A stretch of 29,554 nucleotides of DNA from RHKX01 sp035695265 (GTDB lineage Bacteria > Actinomycetota > Thermoleophilia > Solirubrobacterales > 70-9). Under the pieces are notes generated by a model that worked only from the letters and a program-made list of their open reading frames with translations, was not told where the DNA came from and ran no database searches. The stretch covers positions 1 through 29,554 of the forward strand of contig DASSEM010000088.1 of assembly GCA_035695265.1 (NCBI GenBank). Direction: 5' to 3'. Shown here one piece after another: positions 22,951 to 29,554 of the stretch (its first letter is position 1; every line of letters begins with the position of its first letter). A program made the translations under genes and the position numbers.

Positions 22951-23038
22951 GTCGGTTTGTCGGTCGGCCACAGTTACCCATCACAGCACCCGGGGGGCTT
23001 GAAATGGCCGGTCGCTGGAAGATCACGAGGAGTTATTC

Positions 23039-23329
23039 GTGAAGTCGAGAATGATTCTCAGCACGATTGTCCTGGTCGTCGCGCTTGCGCTTGCACCTGC
23101 AGCGTTCGCCGGCAACTCATCGGTAGGCACCTACGGGGGACAGGGTGGCGAGGTTGCCGGTTCCGTCACCGGTGGTGATCCGGCCGATCCGGGCTCCGAG
23201 GCCGCGAACAGCAGCGCACTGCCGTTCACGGGTCTCGACCTGGAGCTGCTCGCCGGAGGCGGCCTGCTGCTGCTGCTCGGTGGGTTCGGGATGGCGCGGA
23301 TGGCCGCCCGTCGCGAGGACGCCGTCTAG
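23039..23329 (+). CDS. Small LPFTG-anchored cell-wall protein
   Basis: A 96-residue secreted protein. A signal peptide covers residues 1-24 (KSRMILSTIVLVVALALAPAA, predicted cleavage AFA-GN). A mature part of only ~40 residues is rich in Gly, Ser and Ala (TYGGQGGEVAGSVTGGDP), followed by a complete sortase signal: LPFTG at 61-65, a hydrophobic helix 66-85 and a basic RMAARRED tail. After sortase cleavage between T64 and G65 about 40 residues would remain on peptidoglycan. AGGAG at 23028-23032, 6 nt upstream, supports GTG 23039; ATG 23051 is an alternative. No sortase gene is in the window. Function unknown; abundant small LPxTG proteins can act as surface coat or spore/aerial-structure components, but nothing here proves that. 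Confidence 0.82.
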   Translation: MKSRMILSTIVLVVALALAPAAFAGNSSVGTYGGQGGEVAGSVTGGDPADPGSEAANSSALPFTGLDLELLAGGGLLLLLGGFGMARMAARREDAV

Positions 23330-23348
23330 GGAGATCTAGGGAGATCTG
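23325..23348 (+). repeat. 10-bp tandem repeat over the LPFTG gene stop codon
   Basis: TCTAGGGAGA at 23325-23334 is repeated at 23335-23344 and begins a third time (TCTGGA). The TAG inside the first unit is the stop codon, and the second unit supplies another TAG in a different register. It looks like a short slippage duplication. Confidence 0.7.
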
Positions 23349-23352
23349 GACC

Positions 23353-23381
23353 GGGTGCTGCCGCTGCCGGCGGCGGCACCC
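23353..23381. terminator. Strong hairpin between convergent genes
   Basis: A 12-bp stem with one G-T pair (23353-23364 with 23370-23381) and a 5-nt loop TGCCG lies between the plus-strand LPFTG gene and the minus-strand glycosyltransferase end at 23403. No T-tract follows on either strand. Its position suggests a bidirectional, possibly factor-assisted, terminator or RNA stabiliser. Confidence 0.45.
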
Positions 23382-23402
23382 CAAGTCGTCAACAATTCAA
23401 TA

Positions 23403-24617
23403 TCAGCGGGGGCCTTCGGCCGACGCGAGCGATTCCAGCTCGCCGACGAGTCGCTGCGCCTGCGTCTCACGCAGATAGTCGTGGGCGAGCTCGCGGGCCC
23501 GCTCGCCGAGCTCGCGTCCGAGCGCGGGATCGTCGCGCAGCGTCCGGACCGCATCGGCCATTGCGGCCGGGTCCTCCGGTGGCGCCAGGACCGCGACCCC
23601 CTCGGCGAGGCGTCGTGTCTCGCCGATCGCCGCCACGACCAGCGGGCGGCCGAGGGCGCAGTAGTCGAACAGCTTCGAGGAGACCACGTCGTCGAGCGAC
23701 GCCCTGAGCGCGACCAGGAGCGCGTCGGCGGCGAGCAGGCGGTCGGCGGCGTCATCGGGCGACATCAGCCCCTCCAGCCGGACCCGGCCGGGCGGCAGGG
23801 TGGCCGCTCGGCGCTCGAGCTCGTCGCGTAACGGACCATGGCCGATCAGCAGGAGCTGGAACCCATCGCCGAGCAGCTCGGCGGCGTCCATCGCCGTGTC
23901 GAGGCCGTGATAGAGCCCGAGGTTGCCGGCGTAGGCCCAGACGAAGCGGTCGGCGGGCAGTCCGAGCGCCTCGCGATCGGCGCGGCGGCGGCCGCGCTCG
24001 AGCCAGGCGCGAGTGGTTCCGTTCGGCAGGACCTCGATCCTGGCGCCGGGCGGCGATCGTTCGGCGATGTGCCGGCGGAAGGGCTCGGTCACGGTGGTGA
24101 TCAGATCGGCCTTGCGGTAGAGCCAGCGCTCGAGCCGTTCGGCGGCGGCGATCGACCGCTCCGAGCTCAGCTCCCCGAGAACCACCGCCGCCTTCGGCCA
24201 GAGGTCGCGGATGTCGAGCACCCAGGGGACCCGGTGGCGGGCAGCGACGATCGCGCCGGCGAGGCCGACGGTGAGGGGAGGGGAGCTCGCCACGACGACG
24301 TCGGGCCGCTGCGCCGCCGCGCCGGCGGCAATCGCCATCGCGGCGTAGGAGCCGTAGAGCTCGAGCCGCGTCCGCATCGTCTTGTCCGGCGTCACCCGGA
24401 CCCAGACGTAATCGACCAGGAGCCCCGGCGCGCGCCGGCGGACCAGCGGCCTCCCGCGGAAGGCGGCGTCGATCACGCCCTCGGGATGATTGGGGACCGC
24501 ACAGATCACCTCGACCTCATGACCGGATCCGCGCAGGGCCTCGACGAATGGCTCTATCCTGAATCGAGCGGCCGTGACTTCCGGGGTGAAGTGCTGGCTG
24601 AGGATCAGGACCCGCAT
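23403..24617 (-). CDS. GT4-family glycosyltransferase (WbuB-like)
   Basis: A 404-residue GT-B glycosyltransferase. The N-terminus MRVLILSQHFTPEVTAARFR, then VICAVPNHPEGV, VDYVWVR, SSPPLTVGLAGA and VLDIRDLWPKAAVVLGEL, is the pattern of the WbuB/L-fucosamine-transferase-like group, which extends polyprenyl-linked glycans. The donor domain begins around FVWAYAGNLGLYHGLDTA and ends with the SSKLFDYCALGRPLVVA signature. The frame is open upstream to 24776, but family similarity begins at the ATG at 24617, so that start was chosen. It is divergent from the glycosylphosphotransferase gene, its likely pathway partner, with 140 bp between the two starts. The sugar donor cannot be predicted with confidence. 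Confidence 0.87.
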   Translation of the reverse strand: MRVLILSQHFTPEVTAARFRIEPFVEALRGSGHEVEVICAVPNHPEGVIDAAFRGRPLVRRRAPGLLVDYVWVRVTPDKTMRTRLELYGSYAAMAIAAGAAAQRPDVVVASSPPLTVGLAGAIVAARHRVPWVLDIRDLWPKAAVVLGELSSERSIAAAERLERWLYRKADLITTVTEPFRRHIAERSPPGARIEVLPNGTTRAWLERGRRRADREALGLPADRFVWAYAGNLGLYHGLDTAMDAAELLGDGFQLLLIGHGPLRDELERRAATLPPGRVRLEGLMSPDDAADRLLAADALLVALRASLDDVVSSKLFDYCALGRPLVVAAIGETRRLAEGVAVLAPPEDPAAMADAVRTLRDDPALGRELGERARELAHDYLRETQAQRLVGELESLASAEGPR

Positions 24618-24757
24618 CCGGATCCAATTCGCCGTCGAAGCCCTGGAACCTTGAACGTCTCGCCGGTGGCCGCAGGGAGGCGAGGAGAAGCGAAACACGG
24701 GACCGTCATCTTTCGATGATTGAGGAACGCGGACGAGCCGCCGATAGGACGACACGG

Positions 24758-26320
24758 ATGGCCAAGAGCAGCTCATCGATCGATACCGGCGCGATCAGCG
24801 ACGTGACGGCGTCGCGGGTTCCCGTCCGGCGGTGGCCGGTCGACCTCGTCGGCCTGCGCGGCCGGCGCCGGGCGCACAGCGGGCCGCCGATCTTCGACGC
24901 CACGAGCTTCGGGGTCGACGCGGCGATGCTCGCGCTGGCCGCGGTCGCCTCGGTCCTCAGCGCGCCCGCCGCCAGCCTCCGCACCGATGTCATCTCGCTG
25001 ACGGTCTTCTGCGTCCTCGTCCTCGTCGTGCTCGTCTACTTCGGGCTCTACCGCTTCTCCTTCGCGACGCACTTCCTCGAGGACGCCCGCGCGATCGTCG
25101 CCGCGACCGCGATCGTGGCGATGTGCATGACGTTCGGGCGGGTGTTGATCTTCGACAACCCCGACGCCGCGGCGCAGGCGGCACGCGCCTGGCTCTTCGC
25201 CTCCACCTACGTGATCGCTGCCCGCGGCGGCCGCCACATCGTCGAGATGCGGCGGCGCCGCGAAGGGGTCATCGGCGAGCGGGCGCTGATCATCGGCGCC
25301 GGGGCCGTCGGTCGCCAGTTCGCCGACCGGCTCTTGCAGCGTCCCGAGTTCGGGTTGCGGCCGGTGGCGTTCGTCGACGACGACCCGCTCGAGTTCGATG
25401 ACCGCAGCGCGCCCACGGTCCCGGTGCTCGGGTCGCAACCGGTCGAGCGTGGCGGCACACGGCTGTTCGGGCCCGGTCTCGAGGCGGCGCTCGAGGAGCT
25501 GCAGGTCACGCACGTCGTCGTCAGCTTCTCGACCAGCTCCCACCAGGCCGAGCTGGACCTGCTGCGCCGCTGTCAGGCGCGCGGGGTGACGGTGTCGGTG
25601 CTGCCGCGGCTCTTCGAGGGCGTCACCGACGACCTCGAGCTCGAGCGGATCGGCGGCATCCCGATCGTCTCGGTCCGCCCAAGTGACCCGCAGGGTTGGC
25701 AGTACGCGATCAAGTACGGCTCCGATCGCGTCATCGCCGCGCTCGCGATCGCGGTCACATCGCCGGTCATGCTGCTCGCGGCGCTCGCGACCCTGCTGAC
25801 GCTCGGGCGTCCGATCCTGTTCCGCCAGGCCCGGGTCGGCCTCGACGGCAAGGAGTTCGACGTCCTCAAGTTCCGGACCATGCGCGACGCAGCGCCGGAC
25901 GAGGGCTCGGCCCCCGAGCCGGCCGCGTCGGAGGGCGAGGACGTCGCCCCGGGCGGCGTCGAGGGGGTCGACCGGCGCACCCGGACCGGCACGCTCCTGC
26001 GCCGCAGCTCGATCGATGAGCTGCCGCAGCTCTTCAACGTATTCCGCGGCGACATGTCGCTGGTCGGCCCGCGCCCGGAGCGCCCGAGCTACGTGCGGCT
26101 GTTCGACGAGTCCGTCTACCGCTACGCGGACCGCCATCGCGTCAAGTCGGGGATCACCGGCTGGTCGCAGGTCCAGGGGCTGCGCGGCAACACCTCGATC
26201 GCCGATCGGGTCGAGTGGGACAACTACTACATCGAGAACCGCTCCCCGTGGCTCGACTTCAAGATCATCCTGATGACCGGGCCGGCGCTGCTCCGCGACT
26301 TCGGCAAGCCGCGCTCCTGA
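24758..26320 (+). CDS. Exopolysaccharide polyprenyl glycosylphosphotransferase (WbaP/CpsE type)
   Basis: The initiating enzyme of a surface glycan: it transfers a sugar-1-phosphate from a nucleotide sugar to undecaprenyl phosphate. From the ATG at 24758 it has 520 residues. Four N-terminal helices (about 48-160) are followed by a Rossmann-like CoA-binding_3 domain (ALIIGAGAVGRQFADRLL, about 176-193), a re-entrant helix before GRPILFRQARVGLDGKEFDVLKFRTMRD, and a catalytic domain with LRRSSIDELPQLFNVFRGDMSLVGPRPE. An acidic Pro/Glu-rich insertion (DEGSAPEPAASEGEDVAPGG) sits inside the catalytic domain. The ATG at 24716 would add 14 residues; 24758 is preferred because an AGGA at 24746-24749, also part of a TAGGAC box, lies at suitable distance. 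The two candidates are hard to separate. Confidence 0.88.
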   Translation: MAKSSSSIDTGAISDVTASRVPVRRWPVDLVGLRGRRRAHSGPPIFDATSFGVDAAMLALAAVASVLSAPAASLRTDVISLTVFCVLVLVVLVYFGLYRFSFATHFLEDARAIVAATAIVAMCMTFGRVLIFDNPDAAAQAARAWLFASTYVIAARGGRHIVEMRRRREGVIGERALIIGAGAVGRQFADRLLQRPEFGLRPVAFVDDDPLEFDDRSAPTVPVLGSQPVERGGTRLFGPGLEAALEELQVTHVVVSFSTSSHQAELDLLRRCQARGVTVSVLPRLFEGVTDDLELERIGGIPIVSVRPSDPQGWQYAIKYGSDRVIAALAIAVTSPVMLLAALATLLTLGRPILFRQARVGLDGKEFDVLKFRTMRDAAPDEGSAPEPAASEGEDVAPGGVEGVDRRTRTGTLLRRSSIDELPQLFNVFRGDMSLVGPRPERPSYVRLFDESVYRYADRHRVKSGITGWSQVQGLRGNTSIADRVEWDNYYIENRSPWLDFKIILMTGPALLRDFGKPRS

Positions 26321-26341
26321 GGTCCGGCCGGCGAGTGTCGG

Positions 26342-27229
26342 TCAGGCGGGCGCGCGCTCGGTGCGGCTGATGAACTCCAGCACGCGGTCGCCCTCGGCGG
26401 CGGTCAAGTGCTTCTCCCAGGTTCGGGTCGAGTCGTAGAACTCGGTCGCGGCGACGGTGCGGGCGAACGCCGGGGTCCACGGCAATCCGGCGAAGCTGCA
26501 GAGTTCCCGCAGGGCCGGCTCCGGCTCGGTGATCAGGTCCTCATAGGTGAGCTCGTGGACGCGACCGGGCAGCAGGGCGGAGTTGGCGGCGATGTCGTCG
26601 AGGTCCAAGCGAATCTTCAGCGCGGTGGAGAGCTGCGGCCCGCCGCCGAGGTCGCTCCAGGCGGCGAGGTACTCCTCGGGGACCCGGCCCCACTGCCAGT
26701 CCGGGGTGTCCGGCGCGCTGGTGACATCGAGCCAGCCCGCCTTGATCCAGGAGCTGACCACCGAGCGCGGGTCGCGCTGCAGGAAGACGAAGGATGCATC
26801 GGGGTAGATCCGGTCGAAGTAGGCCATCCGCGCCCATCCGGTCACCTTGACGAGGAGCCGGTCGCGCCCGTGGTAGCGGAGGATCCTCGCGGTGGCGGCC
26901 CGGACCGGCTCGATCATCGCCGCGTCGAGCTCCTCCGGTACCTGAGGGCGTTCGCGTCGCGAGAAGCCCGGCAGGTAGCTCTCCCAGAACCGGTAGGCCT
27001 CGAAGGGCTTCGGAAACGCCTTCCTCTCCTTCAGCCCGGCCGGCAGCGGCGCCGCATACAGGCGCGAGAAGGCCGAGAGCCACTGCTGGCGCGGAAGCGT
27101 CTCGTTGAAGGTCGAAAGCCACCCGAGCTCCTCGTGGAAGGCCAGGAGGCGGTGAAGGAAGGTCGAGCCGCAGCGCCCGGTGCCGACGACGATCAGCGGG
27201 CGTTGTCCCGTTGCGCGGCCGACCGCCAT
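26342..27229 (-). CDS. Sulfotransferase family protein
   Basis: A 295-residue PAPS-dependent sulfotransferase. The 5'-phosphosulfate-binding loop is VGTGRCGSTFLHRLL (15-29) and the 3'-phosphate-binding segment is FVFLQRDPRSVVSSW (147-161). GWARMAYFDRIYPDA and the C-terminal YEDLITEPEPALRELCSFAGLPW are also typical. Such enzymes put sulfate on hydroxyls or amines of carbohydrates, lipids or small molecules. Position between a glycosylphosphotransferase and secreted beta-helix proteins suggests modification of the surface glycan or its lipid carrier (inference). It is convergent with the upstream gene with 21 bp between stops, and divergent from the first beta-helix gene. The ATG lies 6-7 nt after a TTAGCTT box on the minus strand. 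Confidence 0.87.
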   Translation of the reverse strand: MAVGRATGQRPLIVVGTGRCGSTFLHRLLAFHEELGWLSTFNETLPRQQWLSAFSRLYAAPLPAGLKERKAFPKPFEAYRFWESYLPGFSRRERPQVPEELDAAMIEPVRAATARILRYHGRDRLLVKVTGWARMAYFDRIYPDASFVFLQRDPRSVVSSWIKAGWLDVTSAPDTPDWQWGRVPEEYLAAWSDLGGGPQLSTALKIRLDLDDIAANSALLPGRVHELTYEDLITEPEPALRELCSFAGLPWTPAFARTVAATEFYDSTRTWEKHLTAAEGDRVLEFISRTERAPA

Positions 27230-27235
27230 GGGCGA

Positions 27236-27242
27236 AAGCTAA
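27236..27242 (-). promoter_or_regulatory. Possible leaderless -10 box of the sulfotransferase gene
   Basis: On the minus strand TTAGCTT lies just before TCGCCC and the ATG at 27229, reading as TTAGCT with a 7-nt gap or TAGCTT with a 6-nt gap. It fits the spacing of the other leaderless candidates but is a weaker box. On the plus strand a CCGTGGA direct repeat with 10-bp period (27251-27257, 27261-27267) lies upstream and might be an operator; this is not tested. Confidence 0.3.
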
Positions 27243-27323
27243 CAGGAAGGCCGTGGAGGACCGTGGACGAACGTCCGGGTTCCTCGCCTGTCCTTCGGGG
27301 CGCGGGAAAGCCGTCGATAGCGA

Positions 27324-28748
27324 GTGGGGACCAGCCACGGGAATGGATCGGACATCTCCGCACTCGGAAAAATCGCAGCAACCGGGCTCGCCGCGCTCGC
27401 GGCGCTCGCGGTCGCGATCGCATCCGACTCCGACCCGGCTTCCGCGGCTTCGGGCTGCGATCTCGTCGTGGCCCCGGACGGCTCCGACTCGGCGACCGGC
27501 ACCGAAGCCGCACCGCTGAGGACCGTCCCGGCCCTCCTGGACAACCTCCAGAGCGGCCAGACCGGGTGCCTGCGGGCGGGAACCTACGCGGACCGCCAGT
27601 TCGTGGTGAAGACTCCGAACGTGACCCTGACCAGCTACCCGGGCGAGCGCGCGACGCTGCGCGGGCAGCTCCGCATCAACTACACGGCCGACGGAGCCGT
27701 CGCTGAGAACCTGAGCCTCGACGGTCGCAACGTCGACGAGCTCCTCGGTCCCCTGATCTACGCCGACGACGTGATTCTCCGCGACAACGAGATCACCAAC
27801 CACCACCAGGGGATCTGTGTCGCCGTGTCCAGCTACAGGAACGAGCCGCCGACCCGCGACGTCCTGATCGAGGGCAACGTCATCCACGACTGCGGCGAGC
27901 TGCCGGCGACCAATCACCATCATGGGATCTACGCCTCCCACGCCCGGAACACCGTGATCAGGGGCAACCTGATCTACGGCAACGCCGACCGCGGCGTCCA
28001 GCTCTACCCCGACGCCGACGACTCGGTCGTGACCGGGAACGTGATCGACGGCAACGGGCAGGGCGTGATCTTCGGCGGCGGTCCGGACTCGTCCTCGGAC
28101 AACAACCTCGTCGCCGACAACGTCATCACCAACTCGAACATCCGCTGGAACATCCAGTCGCACTGGCAGGGGCCGGTCGGGTCCGGCAACGTCGCCCGCG
28201 ACAACTGCGTCTGGACCGCGCGCGACAGCTACGAGGGCACGCCGGACGGCAGCGGCATCCAGCCGATGACCGGAGCCCGCGCCCAGAACAACGTCGTCGC
28301 CAACCCCGGCTACGCCGACCCGCGCGACGGCAACTTCAGCCTCAGCCAGAGCAGCCCCTGCGCGGACGTCCTCGGCGGCAAGGTCCCACAGATGCCCTCC
28401 GGTCCGGACGGGCCCGAGCCTCCGGACGGCGCCGGCGGCGGCAAGTCGCCCTGCGCTCCGGACCAGGCCGGCGCCGGCCGCCGATCCCTGGTCGGCAGCA
28501 AGGCCCGCGACCGGCTGATCGGGGGCCCGGGCAGCGATCGCCTCGCCGGCAAGTGGGGCGGCGACAAGATCGTCGGCGGCAAGGGCGGGCCGGACTGCCT
28601 GCTCGGCGGCCAGGGTCCCGACCGGCTCCGCGCCGTCAACCGCCGCCGCGACGTCATCAAGTGCGGGCACGGACGCGATCGCGCCACGGTCGAGCGCAAG
28701 GACCGCGTCCGCGGCTGCGAGCGGGTGATCACCCGCGGTCGCGGCTGA
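27324..28748 (+). CDS. Secreted right-handed beta-helix protein with RTX-like Arg/Cys-rich tail
   Basis: A 474-residue exported protein. A signal sequence or N-terminal anchor spans about 14-42 (LGKIAATGLAALAALAVAIA...ASAA). Residues 45-350 are a parallel beta-helix of the pectate-lyase-like superfamily: NVTLTSYPGERATLRG, ADDVILRDNEI, VLIEGNVIHDCG, NTVIRGNLIYGNADRGVQLYPD, SVVTGNVIDGNGQGVIF. NHHHGIY (197-203) may line a substrate or metal site. A Pro/Gly linker (355-385) leads to an RTX-like tail (about 390-474: GSKARDRLIGGPGSDRLAG, GGDKIVGGKGGPD), ending in a Cys-containing basic segment (KCGHGRDR, RGCERV). Members cleave or bind polysaccharide; no catalytic proof here. The GTG at 27324 is the only available start and has no clear ribosome binding site. 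A paralogue follows in tandem. Confidence 0.8.
   Translation: MGTSHGNGSDISALGKIAATGLAALAALAVAIASDSDPASAASGCDLVVAPDGSDSATGTEAAPLRTVPALLDNLQSGQTGCLRAGTYADRQFVVKTPNVTLTSYPGERATLRGQLRINYTADGAVAENLSLDGRNVDELLGPLIYADDVILRDNEITNHHQGICVAVSSYRNEPPTRDVLIEGNVIHDCGELPATNHHHGIYASHARNTVIRGNLIYGNADRGVQLYPDADDSVVTGNVIDGNGQGVIFGGGPDSSSDNNLVADNVITNSNIRWNIQSHWQGPVGSGNVARDNCVWTARDSYEGTPDGSGIQPMTGARAQNNVVANPGYADPRDGNFSLSQSSPCADVLGGKVPQMPSGPDGPEPPDGAGGGKSPCAPDQAGAGRRSLVGSKARDRLIGGPGSDRLAGKWGGDKIVGGKGGPDCLLGGQGPDRLRAVNRRRDVIKCGHGRDRATVERKDRVRGCERVITRGRG
27965..28100 (+). repeat. 136-bp exact repeat, copy 1 (in first beta-helix gene)
   Basis: Bases 27965-28100 are identical to 29419-29554, offset 1454 bp, while the flanking paralogous sequence differs in many positions. 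The segment encodes about residues 215-259 of the first beta-helix protein. Copy 2 runs to the last base of the window, so the true length of identity may be greater. Confidence 0.95.
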
Positions 28749-28777
28749 GAGCCGGCTCACGGACGCAGCCGCGACGG

Positions 28778-28783
28778 TACGCT
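28778..28783 (+). promoter_or_regulatory. Possible leaderless -10 box of the second beta-helix gene
   Basis: TACGCT followed by G lies 9 nt before the TTG at 28793. It matches the TAnnCTG pattern but with the longest gap of the set and a TTG start, so confidence is low. An ATG at 28785 is in a frame that does not give the beta-helix protein. Confidence 0.3.
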
Positions 28784-28792
28784 GATGGCCGG

Positions 28793-29554
28793 TTGGGACG
28801 CCGCGCGCAACCCTTGCTGCTGGTGCTGCTGCTGGTGGCAGCGGCCGCCTTTGGCGCCGGCATCGTGGTGAGCGCGGACGAGCCGGCAGGCACGCCGGCG
28901 TCCGCCGGCGCGACAGGCCCCCGGGAGGGAGCGGCAGAGATCGACTGCGACGAGGTCCTCGCCGTCGGCGGCGACGCCGCCGCGTTTGCATCGGCGCTTC
29001 GATCCGGCGAGACCGGCTGCCTGCGGGGCGGCGTCCACGAGCTCGACGAGGTCGCGACGATCGGGGAGCCGGGAGTCGTGCTGACCAGCTTCCCGGGTGA
29101 GAGCGCCACCCTTGCGGGCCGCCTCTGGATCGAGACGGGTGCCGATGGGACGCGGGTGGAGAACCTGATCCTCGACGGCCGCAACCCGGAAGGCAAGCCG
29201 AGCCCGACCATCAACGCCGACGACGTCGTCCTCCGCGGCAACGACATCGCGAACGGTCACACCGCGATCTGCGTCAGCGTGAACAACTATCGGGACGATG
29301 CGCCGCCCCGTGGCGTCGTGATCGAGAACAACGCGATCCACGACTGCGGCCTGCTCCCGGCAACCAACCATCACCACGGCATCTACATCGCCAACGCCCG
29401 CGACACGGTGGTCCGCGACAACCTGATCTACGGCAACGCCGACCGCGGCGTCCAGCTCTACCCCGACGCCGACGACTCGGTCGTGACCGGGAACGTGATC
29501 GACGGCAACGGGCAGGGCGTGATCTTCGGCGGCGGTCCGGACTCGTCCTCGGAC
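28793..29554 (+). CDS. Second secreted right-handed beta-helix protein (cut by window end)
   Basis: The open frame runs from TTG at 28793 to the last base without a stop, 254 codons. The start gives MGRRAQPLLLVLLLVAAAAF, a clear signal peptide or N-anchor, then a linker (EPAGTPASAGATGP) and a beta-helix homologous to the upstream gene: CLRGGVHELDE, VLTSFPGESATLAG, ENLILDGRN, ADDVVLRGNDIANGH, NAIHDCGLLPATNHHHGIY, then a segment identical to the paralogue. The first ~200 residues differ clearly from copy 1, so this is an old tandem duplication with recent homogenisation of one part, or an assembly effect at the window edge. The C-terminus, and any RTX-like tail, lies outside. The TTG start is less sure than the frame. 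Confidence 0.78.
   Translation, partial: MGRRAQPLLLVLLLVAAAAFGAGIVVSADEPAGTPASAGATGPREGAAEIDCDEVLAVGGDAAAFASALRSGETGCLRGGVHELDEVATIGEPGVVLTSFPGESATLAGRLWIETGADGTRVENLILDGRNPEGKPSPTINADDVVLRGNDIANGHTAICVSVNNYRDDAPPRGVVIENNAIHDCGLLPATNHHHGIYIANARDTVVRDNLIYGNADRGVQLYPDADDSVVTGNVIDGNGQGVIFGGGPDSSSD
29419..29554 (+). repeat. 136-bp exact repeat, copy 2 (in second beta-helix gene)
   Basis: Identical to 27965-28100 up to the final base. The window stops inside this repeat, which is what one expects if an assembly graph broke at a repeat, but the window might also simply have been cut here. Confidence 0.95.

Noticed and set aside
27344..27400. ATG at 27344 as start of the first beta-helix gene
   Set aside because: It is in a different frame whose translation lacks a signal sequence and soon diverges from the beta-helix protein; GTG 27324 is in the correct frame.
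26541..28991. An 816-codon minus-strand open frame across the sulfotransferase and beta-helix genes
   Set aside because: It crosses two well-supported genes and its translation is Arg/Val/Ala-biased without domain features; a GC-driven shadow.

Overview
The window is high-GC DNA from an actinobacterium. The block infC - rpmI - rplT - rRNA methyltransferase - pheS - pheT - argC - argJ - argB - argD is a conserved actinobacterial gene order. ArgJ sequence style, Thr-rich one-helix surface proteins and the Arg/Cys-rich RTX-like tail of a beta-helix protein make me think of class Thermoleophilia (Solirubrobacterales or relatives). That placement is inference from style, not from a search. No rRNA, tRNA, CRISPR array, transposase or phage gene was seen.

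Layout. (1) 1-6188, translation genes: a promoter with a possible 11-residue leader ORF, infC, a terminator, a decayed ECF sigma factor remnant, rpmI, rplT, a terminator, a SpoU-type RNA methyltransferase, pheS and pheT. From the methyltransferase onward, starts overlap the preceding stop. (2) 6169-10494, arginine biosynthesis: argC, argJ, argB, argD, all overlapping, with a heptamer tandem repeat at the argC/argJ junction. (3) 10504-12940: a GT4 glycosyltransferase, a one-helix Thr-rich protein and an aldo/keto reductase. (4) 12934-18730: a divergent pair sharing 29 bp (acetyltransferase on minus, NAD-synthase-like amide ligase on plus), then an AsnB-like amidotransferase, an acyl carrier protein and an AMP-forming acyl ligase in one overlapping operon. 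This is the best candidate for an undescribed small biosynthetic system. (5) 18828-29554, a cell-surface glycan region: copper radical oxidase with all five active-site residues, O-antigen-ligase-like polymerase with a TPR tail, a tiny LPFTG-anchored protein, a WbuB-like GT4, a polyprenyl glycosylphosphotransferase, a sulfotransferase and two tandem secreted beta-helix proteins. The second beta-helix gene is cut by the window end.

How it fits together. Regions 1 and 2 are housekeeping. Region 4 looks like activation of a carboxylic acid onto a carrier protein combined with one or two amide-forming ATP pyrophosphatases. Region 5 looks like assembly (glycosylphosphotransferase, GT4s, ligase/polymerase), decoration (sulfotransferase, oxidase) and cell-wall display of an extracellular polysaccharide.

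A recurring feature is a TAnnCT box (often followed by G) 6-9 nt before a start codon, with no room for a ribosome binding site. It appears at several unrelated genes on both strands and suggests leaderless transcription as a common mode here.
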